In this document: piece after piece, positions 1 through 7,378 of the stretch
How positions within the stretch are numbered: position 1 is the stretch's first letter
Layout: every line of letters starts with the position of its first letter
Source: Kribbella solani
Lineage (GTDB): Bacteria; Actinomycetota; Actinomycetes; Propionibacteriales; Kribbellaceae
Direction of reading: 5' to 3'
Length of the DNA stretch: 41,026 bases
NCBI RefSeq assembly: GCF_014205295.1
Contig: NZ_JACHNF010000002.1
Coordinates: 1-41,026, forward strand
The notes under the pieces: generated by a model
Database searches by the model: none
Told to the model about the DNA's origin: nothing
Seen by the model: the letters and a program-made list of their open reading frames with translations, nothing else
Program-made: the position numbers and the translations under genes

Positions 1-547
1 CAGCCTCCATCGTGGCCGGCGTCGCGGCCGGGAGCGCGGGTGCCTGCACGACCGCGATCTCGTCGAGCACCTGGTCGATCCGGTCGAAGATCTCGACGAC
101 CCGCACGCCCAGCTCGAAGGCCTGATCGGGGAACCGCCCATCGGTGTTGGCGTGCTTGGCCAACTGGTTGACGTTGTTCGCGATCCCGCCCAGTGTCCGC
201 TGCAACGCGAACAGCTTCGCCATCGCGTCACGCCGCTGCGTCGGCGTCTCCCCGCTCGCGGCCAGAGTCGATTCGACCAGCAGCCGCGGCAACGACACCT
301 GCTGCTCGGCGGCGCGTGCCCGCAGTACCGCGGCTTCCTCGGGCGACAGCTTCACGTCGACCCGGACCGTCGAGCGGCCACCCGGCACATTGGCCCGGCG
401 CCGTCGCTGCCCACCGCCCCGCTTCGGTACTACGTCCTCACCCAACCTGCTCTCCGTCCCGTCAGCCCAGCGCAGCGCCCCACCCGAGGCAGGGTGCCAG
501 CGGCCAGCGGCGCGGACCAAACGGAGCCGGTTAGCCCGGCTATCCAT
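1..547 (-). CDS. MobC-family plasmid mobilization relaxosome protein, partial (C-terminus outside window)
   Basis: Reading left from an ATG at 547, the frame stays open for 182 codons and leaves the window. Residues about 60-95 (STVRVDVKLSPEEAAVLRAR and following) look like a ribbon-helix-helix DNA-binding segment. Residues about 115-135 contain GGIANNVNQLAKHANTDG, the MobC-like signature of proteins that help a relaxase open oriT. The N-terminal 50 residues are basic and probably disordered. In related plasmids the relaxase gene follows mobC in the same direction, so it would lie to the left of this window. Family assignment is from motif recognition; the missing C-terminus prevents a length check. 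Confidence 0.72.
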   Translation of the reverse strand, partial: MDSRANRLRLVRAAGRWHPASGGALRWADGTESRLGEDVVPKRGGGQRRRRANVPGGRSTVRVDVKLSPEEAAVLRARAAEQQVSLPRLLVESTLAASGETPTQRRDAMAKLFALQRTLGGIANNVNQLAKHANTDGRFPDQAFELGVRVVEIFDRIDQVLDEIAVVQAPALPAATPATMEA

Positions 548-962
548 ATAGCTTGCTCGGGCTCCGTGGTTCGCAAAGTGGACAGGCCGGTGCGCGTTCT
601 GGACCGGCCTACGGGCACCCGCAGGCGACCCTGGCCACGCTGTTCAGGGGCGGTCGTCCGGCGCTCTTCCGGACGATCGGCGACCCTCCCGTGGGGCTGT
701 GGATAACTCCCACGCCGGCACCACGGTTTGGGGCAGTCTGGAGGGGTGGGCCGGGAGCGAGACCACCCGGCGCCGGCACCCGTCGAGCGACCCCAAGATC
801 ACCGGATCCGGGGTGCCCGGTACGCCGTGCAGGTCACTCCCGGCCCACCCGGAACTCTGTCAAGGCTGCGTTGATTCCCGGGTCCTCGCACTGCTAGTGC
901 AAGAGGTGTGTAGAACTTCGCTGTTGCTGCAGGGGTCAACCACTTGGGGGGCCCATCGAGCA
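548..962. other. non-coding region with dyads behind mobC; candidate oriT / leader region
   Basis: No convincing coding frame is seen here. Visible dyads are AGGCCGGT 584-591 with ACCGGCCT 603-610, TCGTCCGG 654-661 with CCGGACGA 669-676, and the near-palindrome GCACTGCTAGTGC 888-900. Position directly upstream of a mobC-like gene is where an oriT is often found, and small imperfect hairpins are typical of one. No nic site can be assigned from sequence alone. Confidence 0.35.
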
Positions 963-991
963 GCGGCCCCGACCAGTTCGGTCGGGGCCGC
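963..991 (-). terminator. 12-bp perfect hairpin ending the 1010-4406 operon
   Basis: GCGGCCCCGACC (963-974) pairs perfectly with GGTCGGGGCCGC (980-991) around a five-base loop. It starts 18 bases beyond the last stop codon of the minus-strand operon. There is no T run, which is usual for actinobacterial terminators. Confidence 0.7.
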
Positions 992-1009
992 CGTTTGCGA
1001 AGGGTCTGG

Positions 1010-1246
1010 CTACTTGTTCGGTACGCCGGACTTGCCGTCCGGAGCTGGCTTCCACTTGGCGTGGTCGACGAGCTCGAGTGGGACGACCCGGTAGGTCGTG
1101 TTCTTGCCCTGGTTCTGGTCGATCTGCCGCCAGGTCGCCGCGTCCTGCTCGGCGGCTTCGGGGTTGGTGTAGGCGGTGGTCGTGAAGGTCGTTCCCGAAG
1201 TGTCCGGCTCGTGGATCGTGAGGACGTACACCGTCTGGTTGCTCAC
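1010..1246 (-). CDS. small hypothetical protein (78 aa), last gene of operon
   Basis: I do not recognise a family. The product begins MSNQTVYVLTIHEPDTSG and carries no membrane segment or cysteine motif. It contains AYTNPEAAEQDAATWRQ, a pattern seen in small accessory proteins of actinobacterial elements. Its ATG overlaps the preceding stop as ATGA, so translation is probably coupled. It is the last of six genes read from 4406 leftwards, and the hairpin at 963-991 follows it. Confidence 0.6.
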   Translation of the reverse strand: MSNQTVYVLTIHEPDTSGTTFTTTAYTNPEAAEQDAATWRQIDQNQGKNTTYRVVPLELVDHAKWKPAPDGKSGVPNK

Positions 1247-1584
1247 TGCTGGGCTCCTGTCTGGTCAGTCTCAGCTTCGTACTTGTTGGCCTCGGCGTCC
1301 CATGCACCGGCCCGGGCGTGCAGGTAGAGAGCGATCCGGTCCAGGGCTCGCAACGCCTCGTCGTGCTGGTACTCGGCAGCCTGGCCGCGCAGGACCCGCG
1401 GCCGCGCCGGTTCGTAGTCCTCCGGGTCGGTCACGGTGCGGTTGGCGAGGCTTTCGATCGTCGCGGTGAGCTTCGCCAGGTCGGCCGCGGCCTGCTGGTA
1501 CTCATCGGAGATCGTGGCGGCCTTGACCATCGCCTCACGGGTCAGAGCGTCGGTGTCGGGCTCGGTGTACTCGGTGGTGGTCAC
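1243..1584 (-). CDS. hypothetical helical protein (113 aa)
   Basis: Family not recognised. The sequence is acidic and largely helical, with segments such as EYQQAAADLAKLTATIESL that look coiled-coil. There is no signal peptide or membrane segment. Its start overlaps the stop of the upstream gene (ATGA at 1581-1584) and its own stop overlaps the next start, so it is embedded in the coupled operon. A structural or partner role for the neighbouring membrane proteins is possible but unsupported. Confidence 0.6.
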   Translation of the reverse strand: MTTTEYTEPDTDALTREAMVKAATISDEYQQAAADLAKLTATIESLANRTVTDPEDYEPARPRVLRGQAAEYQHDEALRALDRIALYLHARAGAWDAEANKYEAETDQTGAQQ

Positions 1585-1883
1585 TGGTCGGTCTCCGTTT
1601 CGCGGGTGGTCTCATCGGTGGGTCGGGTGGCGGCAGTCAGCAGGGCGCGGCGTTCGGCGTCGTACCGGGTGTTGCGGGCGTCCTCGAGCTGGCGGAAGGT
1701 GCCGAGGGCGACCAGGGCAGAACAGCCGGCGACCAGCCACCACAGCCAGTTGTCGCCGTGGTGGGCGTGGAAGGTCGCGAGGCCGGTGGTCAGCATCGCG
1801 GCGGCCAGCTGGACCAGGAGGCGGCGACGCCGGGCCCGGTAGCGGTGGCCGATGACGGACAGATCGGCGTCGAGCGCGGTCAT
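1581..1883 (-). CDS. small membrane protein with two transmembrane helices (100 aa)
   Basis: The start at 1883 (MTALDADLSVIGHRYRARRR) is chosen because it overlaps the previous stop as ATGA; the longer in-frame extension upstream is Arg/Pro-rich shadow of the preceding gene. Two hydrophobic segments lie at about residues 23-41 and 48-64, linked by HAHHGDNWLWW. A basic N-terminus and an acidic, Thr-rich C-terminal tail flank them, predicting cytoplasmic termini. Function unknown. Confidence 0.6.
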   Translation of the reverse strand: MTALDADLSVIGHRYRARRRRLLVQLAAAMLTTGLATFHAHHGDNWLWWLVAGCSALVALGTFRQLEDARNTRYDAERRALLTAATRPTDETTRETETDQ

Positions 1884-2086
1884 CGCTTCCCTCTCCCTCG
1901 CTCGGCAGGGTGAGCGGCTCCGTACGCCGCGATGAATCGGGCCACATGCTCGGCGTAGGTGTCCTCGCCGGTCTCGTCGCCTTCCAGCGCCTTGTGCAGG
2001 TCGTAGTCGGCGTACTCGATGACGCTGCGAAGTGCCCTGTCGACAGCTGCACGGTCCAGGACCAGGTGGTCGCTGTGGGAGCTCAT
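1880..2086 (-). CDS. hypothetical protein (68 aa)
   Basis: The ATG at 2086 overlaps the stop of the PycTM-like gene (ATGA), which decides the start. The 68-residue product begins MSSHSDHLVLDRAAVDRALR and is mostly amphipathic helix with a short basic tail (ERGRGKR). No known domain is recognised. Its fixed place between two membrane-protein genes in a coupled operon suggests co-function. Confidence 0.55.
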   Translation of the reverse strand: MSSHSDHLVLDRAAVDRALRSVIEYADYDLHKALEGDETGEDTYAEHVARFIAAYGAAHPAERGRGKR

Positions 2087-2886
2087 CAGGCACCAACACC
2101 CGTACCAACGCCGGTGCCGATCACGACCAGGACCAGACCGAGTACGCCGGCCAGCATCGACCACCGGATCCGGGCGTATTTGGCGTGCGTGATGCCGGCG
2201 AGGTTGACGGCTTCCGTGCTGGCGGCGCTGAGCTCGTCGACGTCGCGCAGCCGGGCCGCGAGCTCGGGGGCGTCGAGGCCACGAACGACACCGAAGTTCA
2301 GCCCGGCTCCCTGCCCTTGCTGGCCTTCTCCGGTACGGCGGGACAGCTTGGGGAGCCGGGGCAGGACGGCCCAGGCCGCGATCAGTACGCCGATCGTCAG
2401 CACGGCGATCGCCGCCCAGCGCAGCACACCAGTCGCACCCAGCGCGCCGCTTCCCGCTGCCGCGATCAGGCCGAGCTGGAGCGTGACCACCAGCCCGGCT
2501 TTCGCGTCGGCCTTCCCGATCTCGGTCGCGCAGTGGCCGACCAGCCGCCACGCCCGCGCGCTGGCGGCCGCCTGCAGCTCGGCCTCGCACTGTCGCTCCC
2601 GCTCGGCGTGGATCGCAGCATGCCGCCGCTTGACGCAGTCCCGCGCATCGCACGCGATCAGGACGATGCCCTTGTCCTTGCTGGTGGCAGCCGCAACGGC
2701 CTCAGCCTGCGTTGGGAAGTGCTTCGCCCAGAGATGCCCCGGGTAGTACTCGTTGTCGTACAGCGACCAGCACCGCCCCGGATCGACGACTACATCCTCC
2801 ACCGGCGAGGAGATCGCCTGCGTGACGGCTGGTGAGGTACTGGCGGTCATCTCGGTCGTCATCTCGGTCGTCATCTCGGTGGTCAT
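2086..2886 (-). CDS. Pycsar-effector-like (PycTM/DUF5706-type) membrane protein (266 aa)
   Basis: Residues about 115-266 follow the layout I associate with PycTM-type effectors. ADAKAGLVVTLQLGL opens a first membrane segment and a second follows (about 150-170). Next come LPRLPKL, then NFGVVRGLDAPELAARL, then an amphipathic stretch ending in AKYARIRWS and a last membrane helix. In full Pycsar systems such a protein is activated by a cyclic pyrimidine nucleotide made by a PycC cyclase. I see no cyclase here, so a different role is equally possible. The N-terminal 110 residues contain WSLYDNEYYPGHLW and several cysteines and are not recognised. The first residues are a TTEM repeat, so the true start may be any of four ATGs. 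Confidence 0.5.
   Translation of the reverse strand: MTTEMTTEMTTEMTASTSPAVTQAISSPVEDVVVDPGRCWSLYDNEYYPGHLWAKHFPTQAEAVAAATSKDKGIVLIACDARDCVKRRHAAIHAERERQCEAELQAAASARAWRLVGHCATEIGKADAKAGLVVTLQLGLIAAAGSGALGATGVLRWAAIAVLTIGVLIAAWAVLPRLPKLSRRTGEGQQGQGAGLNFGVVRGLDAPELAARLRDVDELSAASTEAVNLAGITHAKYARIRWSMLAGVLGLVLVVIGTGVGTGVGA
2848..2886 (-). repeat. 12-bp tandem repeat over the start codon of the PycTM-like gene
   Basis: The unit catctcggtcgt occurs at 2848-2859, 2860-2871 and, with one change, 2872-2883, followed by a further cat. On the coding strand each unit supplies an ATG and encodes TTEM. Copy-number change would add or remove start codons without shifting the frame. Confidence 0.75.
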
Positions 2887-4406
2887 CGTCCGGTGTCCTC
2901 TCGCGGCGCGCTACGGCGGGTCAGGTCAGTGAGGGCATTGGTCAGGGTGGGCCAGAGCAGGTCGTCGCGGCCCCAGACCGGGTCGATCACGGCCACCTGG
3001 TGGGCGGTGCTGACGGCGTCGACGGCAGCCCGGTCGCACCAGTCTCCGTAGGTGAGCTTGATGTAGCTGGCCGGCATCCGGCCGCCGAAGTCCGTGCACG
3101 GTTCCCCGTCGCGGGTCGTGACCACGACCCAGCCATCCCCGCGGTCAGCGCCCGGCCCGTCGCTGAGTGCGCCGGCCAGGACGGTGTTCAGGAGCGAGAA
3201 CGCCGGGGCGTGCGGGCCGGCGGCCGGCGGCTGGGCCACGATCCACAGTCCAGCCTCCACCGCGGCCTGCGTGAGTGCCTGCAGTACCGCCGTGTCGGCG
3301 ACGAACCCGTGCACCGCGGCACGCTGCCGCCAGTCGGCGCCGTCGTACCCACGGCTCACGAGGCCAGGCTGCGACCCGAAGGTCAGGAACCCAGCCCGGT
3401 TCAGGCCGGCCAGGAACGGCACGAGCTCGATCGTTTCCGGGTCCGGTTCGTCGTACCCGCCCGGGTGCTCGGTCAGCCCGCCTTCCAGCCACCGGGCCGT
3501 CAGGCCGCACAAATCCGTGAAGGTTCCCGCGGCCGCCCATGCGTCCTCGGTCGCCCTCCGCAGCCGCCGGTTCTCCCGCCAGGCCGCGATCCGCTCCGAC
3601 AGCGATCGGCGCCGGGCGCGGCGCTCGCACCGCTCGCAGGTGGGCCGATCCGGGTCGAAGTCGTCCTCCAGCTCGCCCTCGGGCCCGTTCGGGTCGTCGG
3701 GCTCGTCGACGCCCAGGTACGCCCCGCACAGCGCGGTCGGAACCTTCACGTACAGCGAATCGAGCCACCACCGCCACCACCCCACGATGTGGGTCACGTC
3801 CTTGCCGGCGTACGTGGTCTTGATGTTCACCGGCGCCGGATCCGTCCCGGCCGGCGCGACAGTACCCGCGCTGTCGCGCCGGGTGAGCCAGGTCAGCAGG
3901 AGCGCGGTGTCCAGGCACGCCGTCAGGTTGTCGCGGTTGAACGCGAGCGACGCGCCCAGGATGCCCGCCGGGCCCGCGGTGAGCATCGGGAAGTCGTCGC
4001 CCAGGAAGCCTGCCGCCGTACCGCCGGTGCCGGCGTGCCCGGCGGCGTACTCGATGAACAGGTGCGCGGCCATGCAGCCCCGCCGTACCTGGTCCTCGGC
4101 CCACCACACGTCCGGCAAGTCCCTCGCGGACTCGGCCCGGGCGCGCCAGGCCAGCAACTGCAGCAGGCTCGCCCGCGACTCCGGTTCGGCGGCCGCCCAG
4201 TCCTCCTGCACCCGCGACAACCGTGACGCGACAGCCGGGTCGCCGGCGGTCTCCGACAGCGCCTCGCCCAGGACCCCGGTCAACTCCGCCAACTGGCCGG
4301 CGACCAGCGCCTCGGTCACCGGGGAACGCCTCGCTGAACTCAGCTCCGCAATGCTTGCCTCCGCCGTACGGCGGTGCCCTGAAGGGGCGGGATCGGTCTC
4401 GTGCAT
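2883..4406 (-). CDS. DUF6919-like hypothetical protein (507 aa), first gene of operon
   Basis: The C-terminal half (about residues 295-500) resembles the DUF6919 proteins of streptomycete plasmids. It has LCGLTARWLEGGLTEHPG, then ETIELVPFLAGLNRAGFLT, then GSQPG, an AAVHGFVAD block and AVIDPVWGRDDLLWPTL. The first 290 residues have no recognised family. They include GWWRWWLDSLYVKVPTA and a C-E-R-C-E-R-R cluster that may bind metal. A purine-rich site (GGCAGGA) lies about ten bases before the ATG. It heads a six-gene operon with coupled starts. Function is unknown. Confidence 0.6.
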   Translation of the reverse strand: MHETDPAPSGHRRTAEASIAELSSARRSPVTEALVAGQLAELTGVLGEALSETAGDPAVASRLSRVQEDWAAAEPESRASLLQLLAWRARAESARDLPDVWWAEDQVRRGCMAAHLFIEYAAGHAGTGGTAAGFLGDDFPMLTAGPAGILGASLAFNRDNLTACLDTALLLTWLTRRDSAGTVAPAGTDPAPVNIKTTYAGKDVTHIVGWWRWWLDSLYVKVPTALCGAYLGVDEPDDPNGPEGELEDDFDPDRPTCERCERRARRRSLSERIAAWRENRRLRRATEDAWAAAGTFTDLCGLTARWLEGGLTEHPGGYDEPDPETIELVPFLAGLNRAGFLTFGSQPGLVSRGYDGADWRQRAAVHGFVADTAVLQALTQAAVEAGLWIVAQPPAAGPHAPAFSLLNTVLAGALSDGPGADRGDGWVVVTTRDGEPCTDFGGRMPASYIKLTYGDWCDRAAVDAVSTAHQVAVIDPVWGRDDLLWPTLTNALTDLTRRSAPREDTGR

Positions 4407-4440
4407 GATGTTGATGTCCTGCCTTTCGGGTTGGGATTCA

Positions 4441-4479
4441 GGCGGCCGGACCCGGGTCTCAAGTCGGGGTCCGGCCGCC
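4441..4479 (-). terminator. 13-bp perfect hairpin between RHH gene and the six-gene operon
   Basis: GGCGGCCGGACCC (4441-4453) pairs with GGGTCCGGCCGCC (4467-4479) around 13 bases. It lies after the stop of the small RHH gene and before the start at 4406, so the operon downstream probably needs its own promoter or read-through. Confidence 0.6.
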
Positions 4480-4499
4480 GCGTCGTTCAGCGGCTCATC

Positions 4500-4673
4500 T
4501 CAGCGGCCCGTATCGCTCCCCGTGCCGCCTCCGGTGCCGCGCCGTTCGCGGGCGTCCAGCGCCTCGGCCAGCAGCACCATCACGGCGTTGTTCACGCTTC
4601 GCCGTTCCTGCTCCGCCACCGCCTGCAGCCGCTCGTACACGTCGTCGTCGAACCGCACTGTCACTCTCACCAT
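4500..4673 (-). CDS. ribbon-helix-helix (Arc/CopG-like) repressor candidate (57 aa)
   Basis: The ATG at 4673 opens MVRVTVRFDDDVYERLQAVA followed by EQERRSVNNAVMVLLAEAL. This is the classic strand (RVTVRFD) plus two helices of a metJ/Arc-type DNA-binding fold, with a Gly/Thr-rich tail. At 57 residues it is a normal length for a dimeric RHH repressor. Direct repeats of TGGTGTCAT overlap its own start region, as expected for autoregulation. It sits alone between two operons, with the octamer repeat block 4736-4767 upstream. Confidence 0.72.
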   Translation of the reverse strand: MVRVTVRFDDDVYERLQAVAEQERRSVNNAVMVLLAEALDARERRGTGGGTGSDTGR

Positions 4674-4722
4674 GACACCACTATGACACCATCTGGCGGC
4701 AGAGTGCCACTAGTTAGGCACT
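4672..4722 (-). promoter_or_regulatory. putative operator of the small RHH gene
   Basis: ATGACACCA occurs at 4672-4680 and again at 4683-4691, an 11-base step that places two identical half-sites on one helix face beside the start codon. A dyad AGTGCC (4703-4708) with GGCACT (4717-4722) lies just upstream. RHH repressors usually bind such tandem half-sites, so self-repression is inferred. Confidence 0.5.
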
Positions 4723-4735
4723 ACCTGTCACAGCC

Positions 4736-4767
4736 ATTCGGCATGCCGTCACGCCGTCATGCCGTCG
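4736..4767. repeat. octamer repeat block (four units, 8-bp step)
   Basis: Units ATTCGGCA, TGCCGTCA, CGCCGTCA and TGCCGTCG lie end to end. They are the same octamer family as the blocks near parA at 9320-9375 and 10362-10401. Non-coding here, next to the terminator of the ParB/HNH operon. Confidence 0.75.
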
Positions 4768-4797
4768 CCACCCCCCGATCCGGATCGGGGGGTGGCG
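4766..4797 (-). terminator. 32-bp perfect palindrome ending the HNH/ParB operon
   Basis: The 16-base arms centred on 4781/4782 are perfectly self-complementary with a run of C then G; in a hairpin the central bases would be unpaired. It begins five bases past the stop codon of the HNH gene. It is bidirectional in form. Confidence 0.75.
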
Positions 4798-4801
4798 CCG
4801 T

Positions 4802-5548
4802 TCACGGGCAGGTGCGGGTGATGGTCTGCGCGGCGACCTGGTCGTCGCGGGTGATCGCCAGCCCATAGGTGTTGGCGACCTTCAGGTACCGCAGGACCCA
4901 GGTGCAGCGGTAGCCGGCCGCAACCGGCATCCACTCCCCCGGCCCCTTGTCGCCCTTCGAGGCGTTCGTCGCCCCGTCGACCGCGAGCAGGTTCGCGGCC
5001 TGGTCGTTGGCGAACTCGGTACGCCGCTGTGCCGTCCATGTGGAAGCGCCCAGGTCCCACGATCTCGACAGCGCGAAGACGTGGTCGACCTGCACCTTCG
5101 ACGCATGCGCCTTCTCGAACTTGATCGTGCGGCCCGTGTAGGGATCCGCGAGCTTGCCGGCAACCACGACACAGCGCTTCGCGTTCTTGAACTCGACCGC
5201 GGTCAGCTGTGCCTTCAGCACGTCGTTGCGTGTGTCGCAGCCGTTCCGATCGACGTCTTTCCACGCCGTACCGAACGAGCAGGCGTGCCCCTTCCGGCAG
5301 GACCGGTCGTACCCCAGCACCTCCGGCCGCACGGCAACGACCTTGGCGCGGGACAGCTCGGAGCGGATCGCCCGCGCCGTGCCCGCCGTACCTGTCGGAC
5401 GCAACGTCGCGGGTGGCGCCGTGACGGTCGCGCCCGGCTTCGGGGATACGCCCGTCGGGCCGGCGCCCGCAGTCGGCAGCGTGCAGCCCCCAACCAGGAC
5501 CGCCGTCGCGGTACTCCAGATCCCGGCCGCGGCCGCGAACCGCCTCAT
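4802..5548 (-). CDS. secreted HNH nuclease lipoprotein, GmrSD C-terminal (DUF1524)-like (248 aa)
   Basis: The start at 5548 overlaps the parB-like stop (ATGA). Residues 1-22 form a signal peptide with lipobox LVGGC, Cys22 being the likely lipidated residue. A Pro/Thr-rich linker follows. The catalytic part has the DUF1524-type HNH pattern: VQVDHVFALSRSWDLGAS, then RTEFANDQAANLLAVDG, then ATNASKGDKGPGEWMP, giving the H...N...K-type beta-beta-alpha metal site. Family knowledge says these are extracellular DNases. Four cysteines (YDRSCRKGHACS, NGCD and KRC) may form disulfides. Being coupled to a partition-type ParB gene is unusual; a role in DNA uptake or competitor DNA removal during conjugation is only a guess. 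Confidence 0.8.
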   Translation of the reverse strand: MRRFAAAAGIWSTATAVLVGGCTLPTAGAGPTGVSPKPGATVTAPPATLRPTGTAGTARAIRSELSRAKVVAVRPEVLGYDRSCRKGHACSFGTAWKDVDRNGCDTRNDVLKAQLTAVEFKNAKRCVVVAGKLADPYTGRTIKFEKAHASKVQVDHVFALSRSWDLGASTWTAQRRTEFANDQAANLLAVDGATNASKGDKGPGEWMPVAAGYRCTWVLRYLKVANTYGLAITRDDQVAAQTITRTCP

Positions 5549-6999
5549 GCTGACACCGCCTTGTCGTCGCCGCGGGCAGCGGCTTCGGTGGCTTCGCGGC
5601 GGATCCGGTGCAGCTGCTCGGTCTCCCAGTCGGTCGGCTCGTACCCGGCGGTGTCGATGAGCCGCTGCACGTGGACGGCCTGGCGCTGTCCCCAGGGCAT
5701 GTGCGGGTTGCGCAGCCACTGCTCGGTGGAGGCGATCGTCATCACCCAGGCCACCCACAGCTGGTCCGGCTGGCCGATCGCGTCCCGCCAGGCGTAGACC
5801 GGGTCCCCGAACTCGTGCTCGCGTTCGGGCTGCGGGAACCGGTCGGCCGGCAGCCACCGCCGGGCCGCCTTCAACGCGTCGGCGTGGCCCGCGTTGCCGT
5901 TCACGACCGCGGCCGCGACCTCGGCGGCCATCTGCTCGGCCGCGATCGGCTGACCGGCCAGCTGCTGCAGCGCCGGCTCCCGGTTCTTCGCCGCCTTCTT
6001 CACCTGTTTGGCCTTCTCCTGCTCGGAAGCCCAGGCCGAGCGGCCGGTGCTGACTGATTCCCGCGGAATCGTCGAGTAGTACTCCACCTGGCGCGCCGTG
6101 GCGTGGGCGCGCAGGGTGCCCGCTGTGCGGGCCTTGGCGATCTGCTGGTCGTTGTAGAGCCGGTGATCCCAGTGGTTGCGGCCGAAGACCTCCTCCGGGG
6201 ACCCGATCAGCTCGACGCCGTCGTCGACGGCCTGCTGCCGGTTGGCCTCGAGCTGCTTCGCGGCCGCGATCTTCCGTTCGGTCTCCTCGATCACCTCGCC
6301 CAGCTCGACGTCGTCCCACGGCTGGGTGTCAACCCAGTCGAAAAACGCCTCTTCCTGCACCTCCGGCGGCAACGCGGCCAGCTTCACCGCGTCGGCCAGC
6401 TTCACCTTTCCCTTCGACACCGCCGTCTGGGCGCCCTCAGGGATCCGCAGCAGCGCAAGACGTTTCGACACGTACGGCTGGCTGAACCCGCACTGCTGGG
6501 CGATCTCCCGCTGCGACAGGCCCGTCGCGGCCAGCTCGGCGAGGCCGTTGGCTTCCTCGATCGGGTCCAGGTCGACCCGCTGCAGGTTCTCCACAATGAA
6601 CGTCCGGGCGACCTGCATCGCCGAGCGCAGATCGGGCCGGATGATCGCCGGAACCTCGACGCAGTTGATCCGCTCGGCGGCCGCCATCCGGCGGTGCCCA
6701 ATCACGACCACGTACTCCAGCCCCGGCCCAGCCTGGATCCCCACTCCCCCGGCGGCCAGCTCGTCGGCCAGCGCCTCCAGGGCCGCAGCCATCGGGATCA
6801 CGACCACCGGCTGCAGGAAACCGTTGCTCTGCAGCGAGGCCGCCATCTCGTCGACCTTCGGCAGCGACTTGCGCGGGTTCTTCGGATGCTCAGCGATCGA
6901 CGCCACCGGCAGGTAGGTGATCTCGAGCCGCGGCCAGGCCGGCATCCCGCCAGCCATGGCCGCCTGTTCAGCTGCCGCTGCCTCTTCGGTCGTGGTCAC
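5545..6999 (-). CDS. parB: ParB/Spo0J-family nucleoid/partition protein (484 aa)
   Basis: The N-terminal ParB domain is clear. It has ITYLPVASIAEHPKNPRKSL, a long insert, then VIGHRRMAAAERI (box II) and TFIVENLQRVDLDPIEEANG (box III). A helix-turn-helix follows at about 175-205 (GLSQREIAQQCGFSQPYVSK). The C-terminal 280 residues are long for a chromosomal ParB and end in a region with DPVYAWRDAIGQPDQLWVAW that I do not recognise. It may bind DNA and hydrolyse CTP like canonical ParB. A Walker-type ParA is not in the same operon but lies 2.4 kb away on the opposite strand with its own RHH partner, so this ParB may serve another function. Confidence 0.82.
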   Translation of the reverse strand: MTTTEEAAAAEQAAMAGGMPAWPRLEITYLPVASIAEHPKNPRKSLPKVDEMAASLQSNGFLQPVVVIPMAAALEALADELAAGGVGIQAGPGLEYVVVIGHRRMAAAERINCVEVPAIIRPDLRSAMQVARTFIVENLQRVDLDPIEEANGLAELAATGLSQREIAQQCGFSQPYVSKRLALLRIPEGAQTAVSKGKVKLADAVKLAALPPEVQEEAFFDWVDTQPWDDVELGEVIEETERKIAAAKQLEANRQQAVDDGVELIGSPEEVFGRNHWDHRLYNDQQIAKARTAGTLRAHATARQVEYYSTIPRESVSTGRSAWASEQEKAKQVKKAAKNREPALQQLAGQPIAAEQMAAEVAAAVVNGNAGHADALKAARRWLPADRFPQPEREHEFGDPVYAWRDAIGQPDQLWVAWVMTIASTEQWLRNPHMPWGQRQAVHVQRLIDTAGYEPTDWETEQLHRIRREATEAAARGDDKAVSA

Positions 7000-7373
7000 A
7001 GTGCGAGCCTCCGTACGGCCGCTTCGGCGGCCTTCGAGAGGTCCTCAGCGCACCAGTCGCACAGCAGCTGCCCGGCCTCGGTCACCTGGAGGTCGCCCAG
7101 GAGCCCGCGGAGCTCGTCCAGGGTCCCGGCCTCGAAGTGGGTCGTTCCCTCGCCGTGCCAGCCGTCCGGGGTCCCGCAGCTGTCGCATCGCGCCACGAAG
7201 CACGGCCCGGGCATCTGGCCCAGAACACCGCCGGCCGGGATCGCCCGTGCGGCCAGATCGGCCAGCGCCTCCTGTGGCGTCTTGTAGTGGGCCTGGTCAG
7301 CCTCGCTGCCCGGGCCGTAGTTGAAGACCCAGCAATTTCCGTCCTGCTCGGCGCGTGCCCGCTCGATCGCCAT
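6996..7373 (-). CDS. small CxxC protein, possible zinc binder (125 aa)
   Basis: The product contains RCDSCGTPDG at about residue 63 and LCDWCAEDL near the C-terminus, two CxxC knuckles that could hold one zinc ion. The N-terminal part (WVFNYGPGSEADQAHYKTPQ) is not recognised. The ATG at 7373 is taken as start; a GTG at 7382 overlapping the upstream stop (GTGA) would add three residues and fits the coupling style of the operon. Its own end overlaps the parB-like start. Function unknown. Confidence 0.6.
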   Translation of the reverse strand: MAIERARAEQDGNCWVFNYGPGSEADQAHYKTPQEALADLAARAIPAGGVLGQMPGPCFVARCDSCGTPDGWHGEGTTHFEAGTLDELRGLLGDLQVTEAGQLLCDWCAEDLSKAAEAAVRRLAL

Positions 7374-7378
7374 CACGA

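Noticed and set aside
2832..4226. Long plus-strand frame (464 aa) opposite the DUF6919-like gene
   Set aside because: Arg/Pro/Gly-rich antisense shadow; the minus-strand protein has recognisable motifs and coupled starts.
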